DNA of 64,000 nucleotides from Novosphingobium colocasiae (GTDB taxonomy: Bacteria > Pseudomonadota > Alphaproteobacteria > Sphingomonadales > Sphingomonadaceae), in contig NZ_BMZA01000014.1 of the NCBI RefSeq assembly GCF_014652555.1, positions 1-64,000 of the forward strand, given 5' to 3'. Position 1 is the stretch's first letter. Each line of letters begins with the position of its first letter. Under the pieces are notes generated by a model. That model ran no database searches. It was not told the DNA's origin and saw nothing but the letters and a program-made list of their open reading frames with translations. This document shows positions 17,140 to 25,661 of this stretch, one piece after another. The position numbers and the translations under genes were made by a program.

Positions 17140-17191
17140 GGGCACGTACTTGCGATCGCGATGTTCGGCCGTGAGGGAGGTCCTCCCTTCC

Positions 17192-18283
17192 TCACGCGCG
17201 GACCCACCATGCTGGTTGGCTGATCTCGATATCGGGGTGGGAACTGAGCAGCGCCAACCAGCGGGAATCGAGGCGGACAGGAAAAGTGGCGATTTGGTCG
17301 GTCTCGGAGGGATCATGGGCCAGCATGAATTCGCCGAACAGCCGATTGCACCTGGCGCAGCCGTTGCTGACATAGCTGCGGCGTTGCGTATGACTATAGC
17401 GTTTCTGAATGACCTTGCGGTCGAAAGACGATGGCAGCCGTTGCAGAATCTCCGCCAGCAGATGCGGGTGATCGGTAAGGTCGGGCAAGCTGAAATCGAA
17501 AGCGCCCTGGTCGGTCGCGATTTCTATACTCGTGATGATCTGCGTCTTTTCCCGGCAGCGCTCGTTCCAACAATCCGCTATCGCGGTCTCGACGACGATT
17601 GTTGCATTCTCGCCAACGGCTTCCAACGGCGTGAGAAACCCCAATCTTCGTTCAAACGCGGCGCGAAGGAATGCGTCCATCGGTAATGCCTGCCGCCAGC
17701 TTTCCGGCAGACGACGATGGCGCGCGAGCATGCGCTCATGTGCAGGAATGAGGGCCTGAAAGCCGTCGGCAAGCGAGCCGCCGATGCAGGCCGCAGGCAG
17801 ATCATGGACGATCGGGAAGCCCGGTTGACGCAGCAACCAAAGCCCGCGAATCCCGGATAGACGGTATTGCTCTTGTCGCCGCAGGGTTTCCGCATTGGTC
17901 TGCCCCGACCATTGTATCTCGATCGCGACCTGCGCGTTTCCCTTCACCGCGAGGACGTCAGCTCGCCATGGTTCGCCGGTTGGCGTTGTGCCTGCCACTT
18001 CGGTTGCGGCCTGCCAGCCCGAGGATCGCGCGATCTCGACCGCCATCAGCTTCAAATGACGATGCTCTTCGCTTTCGTCGGCTGAAGTGCAGGGACCGGC
18101 AATTCGATGGGCAAAGAATTTCGTTCCCCTCGAAGACCGTTTGAGAACAACCGTTGCCAAGCAGCAGTCCATTCGCAGGTGGTGCAAACGCCGGTTTTTG
18201 ACTTCGAGTTCGCGCCAGTCCGCATCGCTCAGATCGAACGACTGAAGCCGATTATCGCTGTCATCAAGGCAACTGAGAGCCAT
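17192..18283 (-). CDS. CoiA-like competence/nuclease-family protein
   Basis: A 363-residue protein resembling the CoiA family, predicted PD-(D/E)XK-type nucleases. The core is around residues 80-160: EEHRHLKLMAVEIARSSGW, then RADVLAVKG and VAIEIQWSG (Asp, Glu-x-Gln as candidate catalytic residues) and YRLSGIRGLWLLRQ. The C terminus has a Cys pair (CARCNRLFGEF) that could bind zinc. CoiA affects recombination during transformation in Gram-positive bacteria; in plasmids the role is unknown. The ATG at 18283 is preferred to TTG at 18319. It is transcribed in the same direction as, and 117 bases downstream of, the gene at 18401-19018. Confidence 0.75.
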   Translation of the reverse strand: MALSCLDDSDNRLQSFDLSDADWRELEVKNRRLHHLRMDCCLATVVLKRSSRGTKFFAHRIAGPCTSADESEEHRHLKLMAVEIARSSGWQAATEVAGTTPTGEPWRADVLAVKGNAQVAIEIQWSGQTNAETLRRQEQYRLSGIRGLWLLRQPGFPIVHDLPAACIGGSLADGFQALIPAHERMLARHRRLPESWRQALPMDAFLRAAFERRLGFLTPLEAVGENATIVVETAIADCWNERCREKTQIITSIEIATDQGAFDFSLPDLTDHPHLLAEILQRLPSSFDRKVIQKRYSHTQRRSYVSNGCARCNRLFGEFMLAHDPSETDQIATFPVRLDSRWLALLSSHPDIEISQPAWWVRA

Positions 18284-18400
18284 GGCGCAAACATGCTGGC
18301 TGGAGGGAACCAAGGTCAAGTTCGCTCCGACAGATCATGGCACCGGGACAGCATTGTCAGCATGATAGGTCTTGCCTGGGCAGTGCAGCCGCGCGGATGA

Positions 18401-19018
18401 TCACTGGACAAGCCGATATCGCCCATTGCGCCGGGCGCCTTCGAAACGCAGCAGGCCAGCAGACTGCAACCCCCGGATGTCGCGCCGGGCCGTCTTGGGG
18501 CTGACCTGCCAGTGAGCCATGATATCCCAGGCCTTGGCGCGCGTTTCCTTCCCGACTCGGTCGAGAAACCAGCGCTGACGTTCATTGAGGCCCTCCGTCA
18601 TTGGGCCATTTATGGGGTCATGATCAGGGTCATTTATTGGGTCATTTCCGGCGGGACGCTGGGGCATCGAGTTGGCAGTAGCCGCATCGGGCGTTAGCGG
18701 CGCGGCATCCCAGCGCATTGGTCGAGAGGATTGTCGGGCCATCACAGGGCTTTCGATAACGCCCAGGACGAACGCGCGGATGACAGGTGATGTCGCAACG
18801 AGCCGCAGAAAAAACACCGTGTCCGGGCCATGTTGCGCGGCAAGCCAATGTTTTATGGTGCGTTCGCTCGCGTCCGTTTGGCGCATGAGCAGCTTGACGG
18901 CGCGATGGCTGTCCCCGTGCTCCTTTTTCAGTAGGTCGGCCATCACGTCCGCATAGGCCTGGCGCCCAGTTAATGCCCCCTTCCAAGCCGGTAACTTCTT
19001 GCCCTTTTTCGGCAACAT
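18401..19018 (-). CDS. Winged-helix DNA-binding-like protein, unknown function
   Basis: 205 residues. The first 75 (LTGRQAYADVMADLLKKEHGDSHRAVKLLMRQTDASERTIKHWL split over a helix-turn-helix) look like an Xre-like or replication-associated HTH. A low-complexity linker rich in Asp/Asn/Pro (DPINDPDHDPINGP) follows, and the last 55 residues (LNERQRWFLDRVG, then VSPKTARRDIRGLQSAGLLRFEG) form a DeoR-type winged helix. Two DNA-binding modules on a flexible linker suggest a regulator. It is divergent from the serine recombinase operon, 103 bases away, and may control it; this is inference from position. Confidence 0.65.
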   Translation of the reverse strand: MLPKKGKKLPAWKGALTGRQAYADVMADLLKKEHGDSHRAVKLLMRQTDASERTIKHWLAAQHGPDTVFFLRLVATSPVIRAFVLGVIESPVMARQSSRPMRWDAAPLTPDAATANSMPQRPAGNDPINDPDHDPINGPMTEGLNERQRWFLDRVGKETRAKAWDIMAHWQVSPKTARRDIRGLQSAGLLRFEGARRNGRYRLVQ

Positions 19019-19121
19019 CTCCCGTTCCTTTCGCAGCTACACTGCTGATGAGAACGTAGAGGCGAGCAGTCGTGGGTTTCGTGCTGCAGCGGATGGTCGC
19101 CCTGGCTGCTGCAGCAAGCCC

Positions 19122-20708
19122 ATGGAGAGGCGAGCCTTGGAGGACTGGCGCACCCGAGACGGCACCGACCATGAACCGGCATCGCCGTGCGTGCGTGCCG
19201 CCGAATATGTTCGCATGTCTACCGATCACCAGAAATACTCGACGGAGAACCAGGCCGAGGCGATCCGTCACTATGCTGCCGCTCACGGCATCGAGATCGT
19301 CCGAACCTATGCCGATGCCGGCAAAAGTGGCCTCAAGATCGATGGCAGGGACGCCCTCAAGCAACTGATCGATGACGTTCAGACCGGCGTTGCCGATTAC
19401 ACCATGGTGCTCGTCTATGACGTCAGCCGTTGGGGCCGGTTTCAGGACGCCGATGAAAGCGCCTACTACGAATATATCTGCAAACGCTCAGGGATATCCG
19501 TCGAATATTGCACCGAGCAGTTCGACAATGATGGCAGTCCGGTGTCGACGATCGTCAAGGGCGTCAAACGCGCCATGGCCGGAGAATATAGCCGCGAATT
19601 GTCAGTCAAGGTGTTCGCCGGGCAGGGACGCCTCATCGAAAAGGGCTTTCGCCAGGGCGGGCCTGCAGGATTTGGGCTTCGGCGCACCCTCGTCGATGAG
19701 CGGGGCGAACCAAAAGGCATTCTGACGCGCGGGGAGCATAAGAGCATCCAGACCGACCACGTGATCCTCACGCCTGGCCCACCCGAAGAAGTCGCCATTG
19801 TTCGGGGGATCTATCACGCCTTCGTGCATGAGGGGCGCAGCGAACAGGATATCGCCGACGATCTCAACCGCCGCAGCATTCCGACCGATCTTGACCGTCC
19901 CTGGACCCGGGGAACCGTCCACCAGGTGCTGATCAACGAGAAATATGCGGGTGACAATGTGTGGAATCGCCAATCCTTCAAGCTGAAGAAGAAGCGCGTT
20001 CGCAACGACCCGGGAATGTGGATCCGAGCGGCCGGCGCGTTCGATGCCATCGTCGAGCGTGACCTCTTCGAAGCCGCCAAGGCGATCATCGGCGCTCGTT
20101 CGTTCCGATTGTCGGACACCGAGATGCTGAGCGCGCTGAAGGTCCTTTTGGACAGCCGGGGCCTTCTATCGGGGATAATCATCGACGAGTGCGAGGGCAT
20201 GCCCTCGAGCAGTGCCTACAGCTCCCGGTTCGGAAGCCTGCTGCGTGCTTATGATCTGGTCGGATATACGCCGGATCGAGACTACCGATATGTCGCGATC
20301 AATCGGGCCTTGCGCAAACTCCATCCGGAGATCCTCGGCCAAGTGCTCGATGGCCTGCGCGACATGGGCAGCGAGGTCGTTCAGGACTTCCAGACCGACC
20401 GCGTGATCGTCAACGAGGAATTCAGCCTCTCGGTCGTCATCGTCCGTTGTAATCCTACGCCCACTGGGTTGCTGCGTTGGAAGATCCGCTTCGACACGTC
20501 GCGGATGCCCGACATCACCATCGTCGTGCGCATGGATACCGCCAACCGGGCCGCCTTCGACTATTATCTGTTTCCGCGTCTCGATCTTGTTGCCGACCGT
20601 CTGCGGCTTGCCGAAGACAATGGCCTTAGTCTTGACGCCTACCGCTTCGACTCCCTCGACCTTCTGTACGAAATCGCCGCGCCCATCGCCATTGCGGAGG
20701 CAGCCTGA
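19122..20708 (+). CDS. Serine recombinase (resolvase/invertase superfamily)
   Basis: Site-specific recombinase of about 528 residues. The N-terminal catalytic domain starts at RAAEYVRMSTDHQ with the nucleophilic Ser near residue 33 and continues with the dimer-interface motif VLVYDVSRWGRFQDADE (about 86-102). The middle carries the Recombinase domain (IYHAFVHEGRSEQDIADDLN, TRGTVHQVLINEKYAGDNVWN). A C-terminal region of about 200 residues lacks an obvious zinc ribbon. The start is uncertain; a longer ORF reaches 18999 but that part is poorly conserved in appearance. Its stop overlaps the start of the next gene (TGATG at 20706-20710), forming a three-gene unit with two ParB/RepB-like proteins. 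Confidence 0.88.
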   Translation: MERRALEDWRTRDGTDHEPASPCVRAAEYVRMSTDHQKYSTENQAEAIRHYAAAHGIEIVRTYADAGKSGLKIDGRDALKQLIDDVQTGVADYTMVLVYDVSRWGRFQDADESAYYEYICKRSGISVEYCTEQFDNDGSPVSTIVKGVKRAMAGEYSRELSVKVFAGQGRLIEKGFRQGGPAGFGLRRTLVDERGEPKGILTRGEHKSIQTDHVILTPGPPEEVAIVRGIYHAFVHEGRSEQDIADDLNRRSIPTDLDRPWTRGTVHQVLINEKYAGDNVWNRQSFKLKKKRVRNDPGMWIRAAGAFDAIVERDLFEAAKAIIGARSFRLSDTEMLSALKVLLDSRGLLSGIIIDECEGMPSSSAYSSRFGSLLRAYDLVGYTPDRDYRYVAINRALRKLHPEILGQVLDGLRDMGSEVVQDFQTDRVIVNEEFSLSVVIVRCNPTPTGLLRWKIRFDTSRMPDITIVVRMDTANRAAFDYYLFPRLDLVADRLRLAEDNGLSLDAYRFDSLDLLYEIAAPIAIAEAA

Positions 20709-21607
20709 TGTCCGCCACACGGCCACAGCAGATCGAGCTCATCCCGATCTCGCGGATCACTGTCCTTAATCCCCGCGCCCGAAACAAACGGCAGCACCGG
20801 GAGATCGTGAACAATATCGAGACCATCGGTCTCAAGCGCCCGATCACGGTGAGCCGCCATGATGGCCCGAGTGGTCCGCGCTATGATCTGGTCTGCGGAG
20901 AGGGCCGCCTTGAGGCCTTCCAAATGCTCGGTCAGTCGGAAATTCCCGCGGTGGTGATCGAAGCCAGCGAGAATGAATGTCTCGTGATGAGCCTGGTCGA
21001 GAATATTGCGCGCCGGGTGCAGCGCCCGATCGATGTGATGCGCGAGGTCGGTGCCTTGCGCAATCGCGGATATAGCGAGGCGGAAATCGGACGGAAAATC
21101 GGCGTCGCCAGCTCCTGGGTCAGCATGGTCGTTTCACTGCTGGAGCGCGGCGAGGAGCGGCTCGTCGCCGCGGTCGAAACCGGCCTCATTCCCATCAGCC
21201 TCGCCATGGAAATATCCCGCGCCGAGACCGAGGAGGCGCAAAGTCTCCTGCTCGAGGCCTATGAAACCGGCAAGCTGCGCGGCAAGAAACTGGCGGCTGT
21301 GCGCCGCCTTCTTGATTTGCGCATGCGCGGCCGCAACAGGTCCCTGTCCCAGGGGCGATTGGGCCGGAAAAATGCCAACCGGAAGCTGACTGCCAACGAC
21401 CTCATGCAGGTCTACCAGCGAGAGGCTGAAAAACAGCGCCTTCTCGTCAAGAAATCCGATTTTACCCAGACCCGGCTGCTGTTCATCGTGGAGGCCATGA
21501 AAGACCTCCTCGCCGATGAGGGGTTTGTGACATTGCTGCGCGCCGAGGGCCTCGAGACGATGCCGCGCGCGCTCGCCCTCCGGATCGCAGGAGATGACGA
21601 TGACTGA
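20708..21607 (+). CDS. ParB-family protein of the recombinase operon (first)
   Basis: 299 residues with an N-terminal ParB domain (residues 8-105: ELIPISRITVLNPRARNKR, CGEGRLEAFQML with the second Arg of the GxRR box replaced, LVENIARR) and a helix-turn-helix at about 115-150 (GYSEAEIGRKIGVASSWVSMVV). The C-terminal half resembles RepB-type partition proteins. Translationally coupled to the recombinase upstream and overlapping the next gene. With no ParA nearby, I infer that it binds the element's DNA to assist or regulate recombination rather than to partition it. The box CGEGRLEA instead of GERR may alter CTP binding. Confidence 0.85.
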   Translation: MSATRPQQIELIPISRITVLNPRARNKRQHREIVNNIETIGLKRPITVSRHDGPSGPRYDLVCGEGRLEAFQMLGQSEIPAVVIEASENECLVMSLVENIARRVQRPIDVMREVGALRNRGYSEAEIGRKIGVASSWVSMVVSLLERGEERLVAAVETGLIPISLAMEISRAETEEAQSLLLEAYETGKLRGKKLAAVRRLLDLRMRGRNRSLSQGRLGRKNANRKLTANDLMQVYQREAEKQRLLVKKSDFTQTRLLFIVEAMKDLLADEGFVTLLRAEGLETMPRALALRIAGDDDD

Positions 21608-22556
21608 CTGGGCATCGGACGGCGGCGGCCTGGACGAAACGGGCACCGACAATCGCGTGAGCTTTGGCTTCGAGCGCGAGACCGTAACCGTGCCGATCGA
21701 TGCCATCGTCGCGCTGAAGTCGTTGCGGGAAGGGGTGCGCGAAAGCCGGAAATTCGCGCAGATCGTGAGCTCGATCAAGGCGATCGGCCTTGTCGAGGCG
21801 CCTGCCGTTGTTCCCGACACGCAGCATCCCGGGAAATATTTCCTGCTCGACGGCCATCTGCGCATCGAGGCCCTCAAGCAGCTTGAAGTGCAAAGCGTCG
21901 ATTGCCTGATCGCGACGGATGACGAGACCTATACCTACAACAAAAGGGTCAACCGCCTGCCGCCGGTGCAGGAACACAGAATGATCGTCCGTGCCATTGA
22001 GCGCGGGGTCGCCTCGGCCTTGATCGCCGATGCGCTTGGCCTTGAGGTACAGTCGATCCGGCGGCGCTTCCGCTTGCTCGACGGCATCACCCCGGAAGCC
22101 GCCGATATGCTGAAGGACACCAATTGCTCGATGAAGGTGTTCGATATCTTGCGGCGCATGTCAGCGGTGCGCCAGATCGAGGCGGCGGACCTGATGATCG
22201 GCCAGAATAACTTCACTCTCATGTTCGCGCGCGCGCTCCTGGCCGCGACGCCGGATGAGCAGCTTGTCGCCCAACGGAAATCGACAAGGCCCGATGCTTC
22301 TGGTCCGACAAGCCAGCAGATCGCGCGCATGGAACGTGAGCTCGCGGCGCTGCAGACCCAGGTCAAGTCGGTCGAGGATAGTTACGGGATCGACAATCTC
22401 CACCTGACCGTGGCGCGCGGCTATATCGCCAAGCTGCTCGGCAATGCTCGGGTTTCGCGGTGGCTTTCCAATCATCGCCAGGAATATCTGGGTGAATTTC
22501 AGCGGATCGCCGAGATCGAGGCGATCGGCACAATGCCGGCTCAGGTGGAAGGATGA
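21600..22556 (+). CDS. RepB C-terminal-domain protein of the recombinase operon (second)
   Basis: About 318 residues. ParB-like N-terminal region (VPIDAIVALKSLREGVRESRKFAQIVSSIKAIG split across residues 30-65; LLDGHLRIEALKQL near 85) followed by a RepB plasmid-partition C-terminal region (GITPEAADMLKDTNCSMKVFDILRRMSAVRQIEAADLM in segments, ARALLAATPDEQL). It lacks the GxRR arginine box (GHLR instead). ATG at 21600 follows a GGAG six bases upstream; ATG at 21594 is the alternative. It overlaps the preceding gene and ends the operon; the next 500 bases have no gene. Confidence 0.83.
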   Translation: MTDWASDGGGLDETGTDNRVSFGFERETVTVPIDAIVALKSLREGVRESRKFAQIVSSIKAIGLVEAPAVVPDTQHPGKYFLLDGHLRIEALKQLEVQSVDCLIATDDETYTYNKRVNRLPPVQEHRMIVRAIERGVASALIADALGLEVQSIRRRFRLLDGITPEAADMLKDTNCSMKVFDILRRMSAVRQIEAADLMIGQNNFTLMFARALLAATPDEQLVAQRKSTRPDASGPTSQQIARMERELAALQTQVKSVEDSYGIDNLHLTVARGYIAKLLGNARVSRWLSNHRQEYLGEFQRIAEIEAIGTMPAQVEG

Positions 22557-23057
22557 TGGGGACCCGGACCCGATAAGCGCGGGGACCATGGGAGACGCCG
22601 CACGATGGGGCGGATCGAGCATGGCGGTGGGAATGGCGGCGATCCCGCAGGAAGCCCACCAGGCCGGCCGACATATGGACCGGCCGCGTGCGGTGATTGA
22701 GCCGCATGTTGGAGACGGGCGTGCCGACGACGGACCGGCCGGGCACGCCCGTCCCATCTGCACGAGCGAGCGCGGCACTGCATAGTCGCCGCTTCGGGCA
22801 GTAAACGCCTGCTCTTCCCGTTGAGACCTTGGCCCCTCGCCAGAGGATGCGCATGCTTGGGCCATCGCGCTGGCGGCCGCAACCCGGGGCCAATCCGGCC
22901 GTGTTGGCGCTTGCGCGCCTGCCCGCACCACCCGGCATTGTCCCGGGTTTCCCTTGGGCTTTGCCCGGCGGTGCTGCCGCCGCTTCCTTCGATGGCCCGG
23001 AGGCTGCGCATCCGGCGGATGGGCCGCCGGCCCCAAGTGGAACGAAAGGCAAAACTC
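22557..23057. other. 500-base gene-free region with hairpins
   Basis: No convincing ORF was found. It contains an 11-bp inverted repeat GACGGGCGTGC / GCACGCCCGTC (22714-22724 and 22743-22753) that could form a long stem, a CCGGCC-rich dyad before it (about 22661-22690), and a leader hairpin at 22919-22953 shared with the ssb gene. The possible roles are termination of the recombinase operon and a structured 5' leader of the next gene. Confidence 0.5.
22919..22953 (+). promoter_or_regulatory. Shared hairpin leader, copy 1 (before DUF2493 gene)
   Basis: CTGCCCGCACCACCC followed by TTGTCCCGGGTTTCCC; ACCCGG-N7-CCGGGT can pair. A near copy lies at 25048-25080 before ssb at almost the same distance from the start codon (104 and 98 bases after the element end). 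The stems differ but still pair, which suggests an RNA structure. Confidence 0.45.
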
Positions 23058-23999
23058 ATGACCAGCACTCTCTCGGCGATACTCTCCGCCCTCGAACTCG
23101 GTCATCTTGATCACACTGGCGACCTGCGCACGCTAGAGGCGCCGCCACCTGCCGAAGCCATGGAACAAACCGTCAGCGCTGTCTGGAGCGATCTTTTCGC
23201 GCTTTTTCCCTTTAGTGCGCTCGAGCGCGACATCGAGGATCTAGGCTGGGGCCTGGTCAATCTCTTCCACCGCGCAGCCGCCAAGAAGCACCAGATGATC
23301 GATCGGCTGACGGACGAAATTCGGCTTCTGCTCGCCGAGCAGGATGGCTCGGAAGTCGCGACCGCCGACCTTGAGGACAAGATCGATCTCGCCCGCAAGA
23401 TCGAGCAGTCCGCGGAGGCCTATGAGACGATGCGCGACACGGCGGCCCGCCATTATCTCCACGAGACGGGCCGTTCCTGGGTGCCGGCGTCGGGCAACCG
23501 CATTTCGCTCGGCACGACCGCGGCGATCGTCGATGGCCGGTCCTATCTCCAGGCGCGGCGAGAACGGGTGCGCGATGCCAATATGGTCCATGGTACGCCC
23601 GTGATCTTCGCCGGCGGGCGGCTGCGTTTCGCCAGCGACGACGAGGCCAAGCAGTTTACGGATAACCTGCTGCGAACGCTCAATGCCGTCCGCGAGCGGG
23701 TGGGCGACATGTATCTCGTCCATGGCGGCGACATGAAAGGAATTGAGCGCCTGGCTGCGTCCTGGGCCGAGCAGAACGGTATCCAGCAGCTGCGGTTCGG
23801 GCTCGATCGCAAGCTCGGCGATCGAGCCGGGTTCCGCCGCAATGAGCAGATGCTATCGGTCAAGCCGCGCTACGTCATCGCCTTTCAAGGCAATGGTGTC
23901 ACCGAAAGGCTGGTGATCGAGGCCAAGGCGCGCGGCATTCACGTCGTTGATCGCCGCGGACCGCTTGGCACGCCGCCATCGTCGCGACCCTGCGGCTGA
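23058..23999 (+). CDS. DUF2493 (SLOG-like Rossmann fold) protein
   Basis: 313 residues. The C-terminal 140 residues match DUF2493 proteins: TPVIFAGGRLRFASDD, MYLVHGGDMKGIERLAASWAEQ and YVIAFQGNGVTERLVIEAKARGIHVVD form a nucleotide-binding Rossmann-like fold related to the SLOG/YspA group. The N-terminal half is helical and may be a plasmid-specific extension. SLOG proteins sense or process nucleotide ligands; the ligand here is unknown. ATG at 23058 has GAAAGGC upstream. A UUCG-loop terminator follows the stop codon. Confidence 0.85.
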   Translation: MTSTLSAILSALELGHLDHTGDLRTLEAPPPAEAMEQTVSAVWSDLFALFPFSALERDIEDLGWGLVNLFHRAAAKKHQMIDRLTDEIRLLLAEQDGSEVATADLEDKIDLARKIEQSAEAYETMRDTAARHYLHETGRSWVPASGNRISLGTTAAIVDGRSYLQARRERVRDANMVHGTPVIFAGGRLRFASDDEAKQFTDNLLRTLNAVRERVGDMYLVHGGDMKGIERLAASWAEQNGIQQLRFGLDRKLGDRAGFRRNEQMLSVKPRYVIAFQGNGVTERLVIEAKARGIHVVDRRGPLGTPPSSRPCG

Positions 24000-24007
24000 T
24001 CCGCCGC

Positions 24008-24032
24008 GCCGGCCGCTTCGGCGGCCGGCTTT
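24008..24032 (+). terminator. Rho-independent-type terminator
   Basis: GCCGGCCGC-TTCG-GCGGCCGGC-TTT: a perfect 9-bp GC stem with a stable UUCG loop and a short T-run, 8 bases after the DUF2493 gene. Confidence 0.8.
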
Positions 24033-24058
24033 CCCCGTTTCGAAAGGCTGCGAATGCC

Positions 24059-24072
24059 GGAGGGGAGGAGGG
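24059..24072 (+). promoter_or_regulatory. Purine-rich leader motif, copy 4
   Basis: GGAGGGGAGGAGGG, 37 bases before the ATG at 24110; a separate GGAGG at about 24097-24101 is the actual ribosome-binding site. Confidence 0.45.
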
Positions 24073-24109
24073 CAGGGCAGGTGCGTCCCGTTTCCCGGAG
24101 GTTTGCATC

Positions 24110-24745
24110 ATGTTCATGCCCGATCACCCCACGGCGCGCGCGCTCCTTGCCTTTCGCTCGGCGCATGGCCGCCGCTGGAAAGCGAAGCTGCTATTCTTGT
24201 GGTCGACCGGCCGCGACGTCGAAGAGGCCGATGGCGCCTGCCTGCGCCAGTTGCGCAACCAGGCCGGCCCGGCATGGCTTGGTCGGCTATCGCCAGGCCG
24301 CTGGCGCGCGATCGAGAGATTGGCGGAGCTCGGCGATCGGCAGACCGCCTCGATCTTCCTTGATCGCGCGCGCGAGTTTCACGAAGGGGCACGTCTCGGT
24401 GCTGCCGTCGCCCTTGCTCCCGCGCTGCACCTGCTGGCGATATCCTGCGAGCTGGGGCTCAAAGCCTATCTTATGAGCCGGGGCTGGTCGCACGATGAGG
24501 TCGCGCGCGATATTCGTCACGACCTCATCGCTGCCTTCGACGAAGCGCGGCGGCTTGGCCTCCCGTCCCCGGGCCGTATTCTCGTCGATTTGCTTACAAG
24601 CCTCGGTCCCGCCTACGCCGGGCATCGTATCGACGCGCTGGTGGCGGATGGTTATGTTTGCGATTTCGCGGCCGTGCTGCGCGCGATGGGCTCGCTCCTC
24701 GATGCCGTGGCGGCCGGACTGAGCCTGCCGATGCCGACGCCATAA
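24110..24745 (+). CDS. Two-part protein with HEPN-like C-terminal domain
   Basis: 211 residues. The first 55 (RSAHGRRWKAKLLFLWSTG and RQLRNQAGPAWL) form a small conserved module that also occurs alone in sphingomonad and rhizobial plasmid proteins, as far as I recall. The rest is helical: ALHLLAISCELGLKAYLMSRG (about 108-128) and IRHDLIAAFDEARRLGL (about 137-153) resemble HEPN domains, though the RNase motif Rx4-6H is represented only by IRHDL and may be inactive. Ribosome-binding site GGAGG eight bases upstream of ATG. Function unknown; a toxin or nucleotidyltransferase partner was not found next to it. Confidence 0.65.
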   Translation: MFMPDHPTARALLAFRSAHGRRWKAKLLFLWSTGRDVEEADGACLRQLRNQAGPAWLGRLSPGRWRAIERLAELGDRQTASIFLDRAREFHEGARLGAAVALAPALHLLAISCELGLKAYLMSRGWSHDEVARDIRHDLIAAFDEARRLGLPSPGRILVDLLTSLGPAYAGHRIDALVADGYVCDFAAVLRAMGSLLDAVAAGLSLPMPTP

Positions 24746-25178
24746 CTGCGCCTTCTTGCCCGTCCCCTAGCATGAGCATGCCATGGTTTGGGTTCCGCCG
24801 GACGGCGGCCCGGGATATGGTCCGTTTCGCCGCGCGGCTTGGGCGGCGGGCGGGGCAAAGTCGAGCTTGAGGTTCGCCAAGGCGTTGGACCGGCGTCGCC
24901 CTATAGGTCGGGGATGCCCGTGATCACCATGGAGGGGTTCTTGGCACGGCCAAGCGACGAGCCGTCCTTCTCCTCATCTGACCCCTAAGTCGGCCGTCCG
25001 GCCCATCCAACCCGCGATCCTTCGGGCCGAGTTGCCGTGTGCCACGGCTGCCCGCACCACCCCTTGTCCCGGGGTTTCCCGGCGCTGCGCCTGCCGGTGG
25101 ATGATCCGTCCTGTCCGCCTTGGCCGGGGATCAGTCGAAGGGACGGTCCCTTGGACCCAGTTTGAAGGAACTCCAGCC
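24746..25178. other. 433-base leader/intergenic region upstream of ssb
   Basis: No supported gene. A 32-codon ORF (24772-24870, starting MSMPWFGF) exists but has no ribosome-binding site. A short dyad at 25048-25080 is the second copy of the hairpin leader. Nothing else is clear. Confidence 0.4.
25048..25080 (+). promoter_or_regulatory. Shared hairpin leader, copy 2 (before ssb)
   Basis: CTGCCCGCACCACCC then TTGTCCCGGGGTTTCCC; ACCCC-N7-GGGGT can pair with the same TTGTCC loop as copy 1 at 22919-22953. Confidence 0.45.
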
Positions 25179-25586
25179 ATGCAGAATCTCGTCATCCTCG
25201 CCGGCAATGTCGGCGCTACGCCCGAAGCCCGCACCACCCAGGGCGGCACCCGCATCACGCATTTCAGCCTCGCCACCTCGCGTCCGAAGCGCGACAGCAA
25301 CGGCAAGATCCTCCGCGACGACAACAACCGCCGGCTCGAGGATACCGAATGGCACCGGATCACCTGCTTCAACGGGGTCGGCAAGACGGTCGAGCAGTAT
25401 GTCGACAAAGGCATGAAGGTCATGGTCCGTGGCCGCATTCACTATACCCGCTGGACCGACAACGAGAATATCGAGCGCTACGGCGTCGAGATCATCGCCG
25501 ATGAGGTGACCTTCCTCACCCGTGCCAAGGCGAACGACAATGCGGGCGGCGGCCACGAGCCCGAGGATGATGAAATCCCATTCTGA
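25179..25586 (+). CDS. ssb: Single-stranded DNA-binding protein
   Basis: 135-residue SSB with the full OB fold: MQNLVILAGNVGATPEAR at the start, WHRITCFNGVGKTVEQYVDKGMKV in the middle (about 52-75), and YGVEIIADEVTFL (about 104-116). It ends in the acidic tip DDEIPF used to recruit replication and repair enzymes, so it is a complete functional-type SSB, unlike the one at 8480. Plasmid-encoded SSB helps during conjugative entry and replication. A ribosome-binding-like GAAGGA lies 11 bases before the ATG. A perfect palindromic stem follows the stop. Confidence 0.94.
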   Translation: MQNLVILAGNVGATPEARTTQGGTRITHFSLATSRPKRDSNGKILRDDNNRRLEDTEWHRITCFNGVGKTVEQYVDKGMKVMVRGRIHYTRWTDNENIERYGVEIIADEVTFLTRAKANDNAGGGHEPEDDEIPF

Positions 25587-25600
25587 AATCGGTCCCATTA

Positions 25601-25625
25601 GGCCCGGCGGCGTCGCCGCCGGGCC
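25601..25625. terminator. Perfect palindromic stem between convergent genes
   Basis: GGCCCGGCGGCG-T-CGCCGCCGGGCC, 12-base arms, lies between the convergent ssb and SNase-like genes. Symmetry lets it serve both strands. No strong T-run. Confidence 0.65.
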
Positions 25626-25661
25626 TCCATTCCTGCTCAGGCCGGAAAGGAGGCAAGCGGA

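Noticed and set aside
24772-24870. 32-codon ORF upstream of ssb
   Set aside because: No ribosome-binding site and no family; overlaps structured leader DNA.
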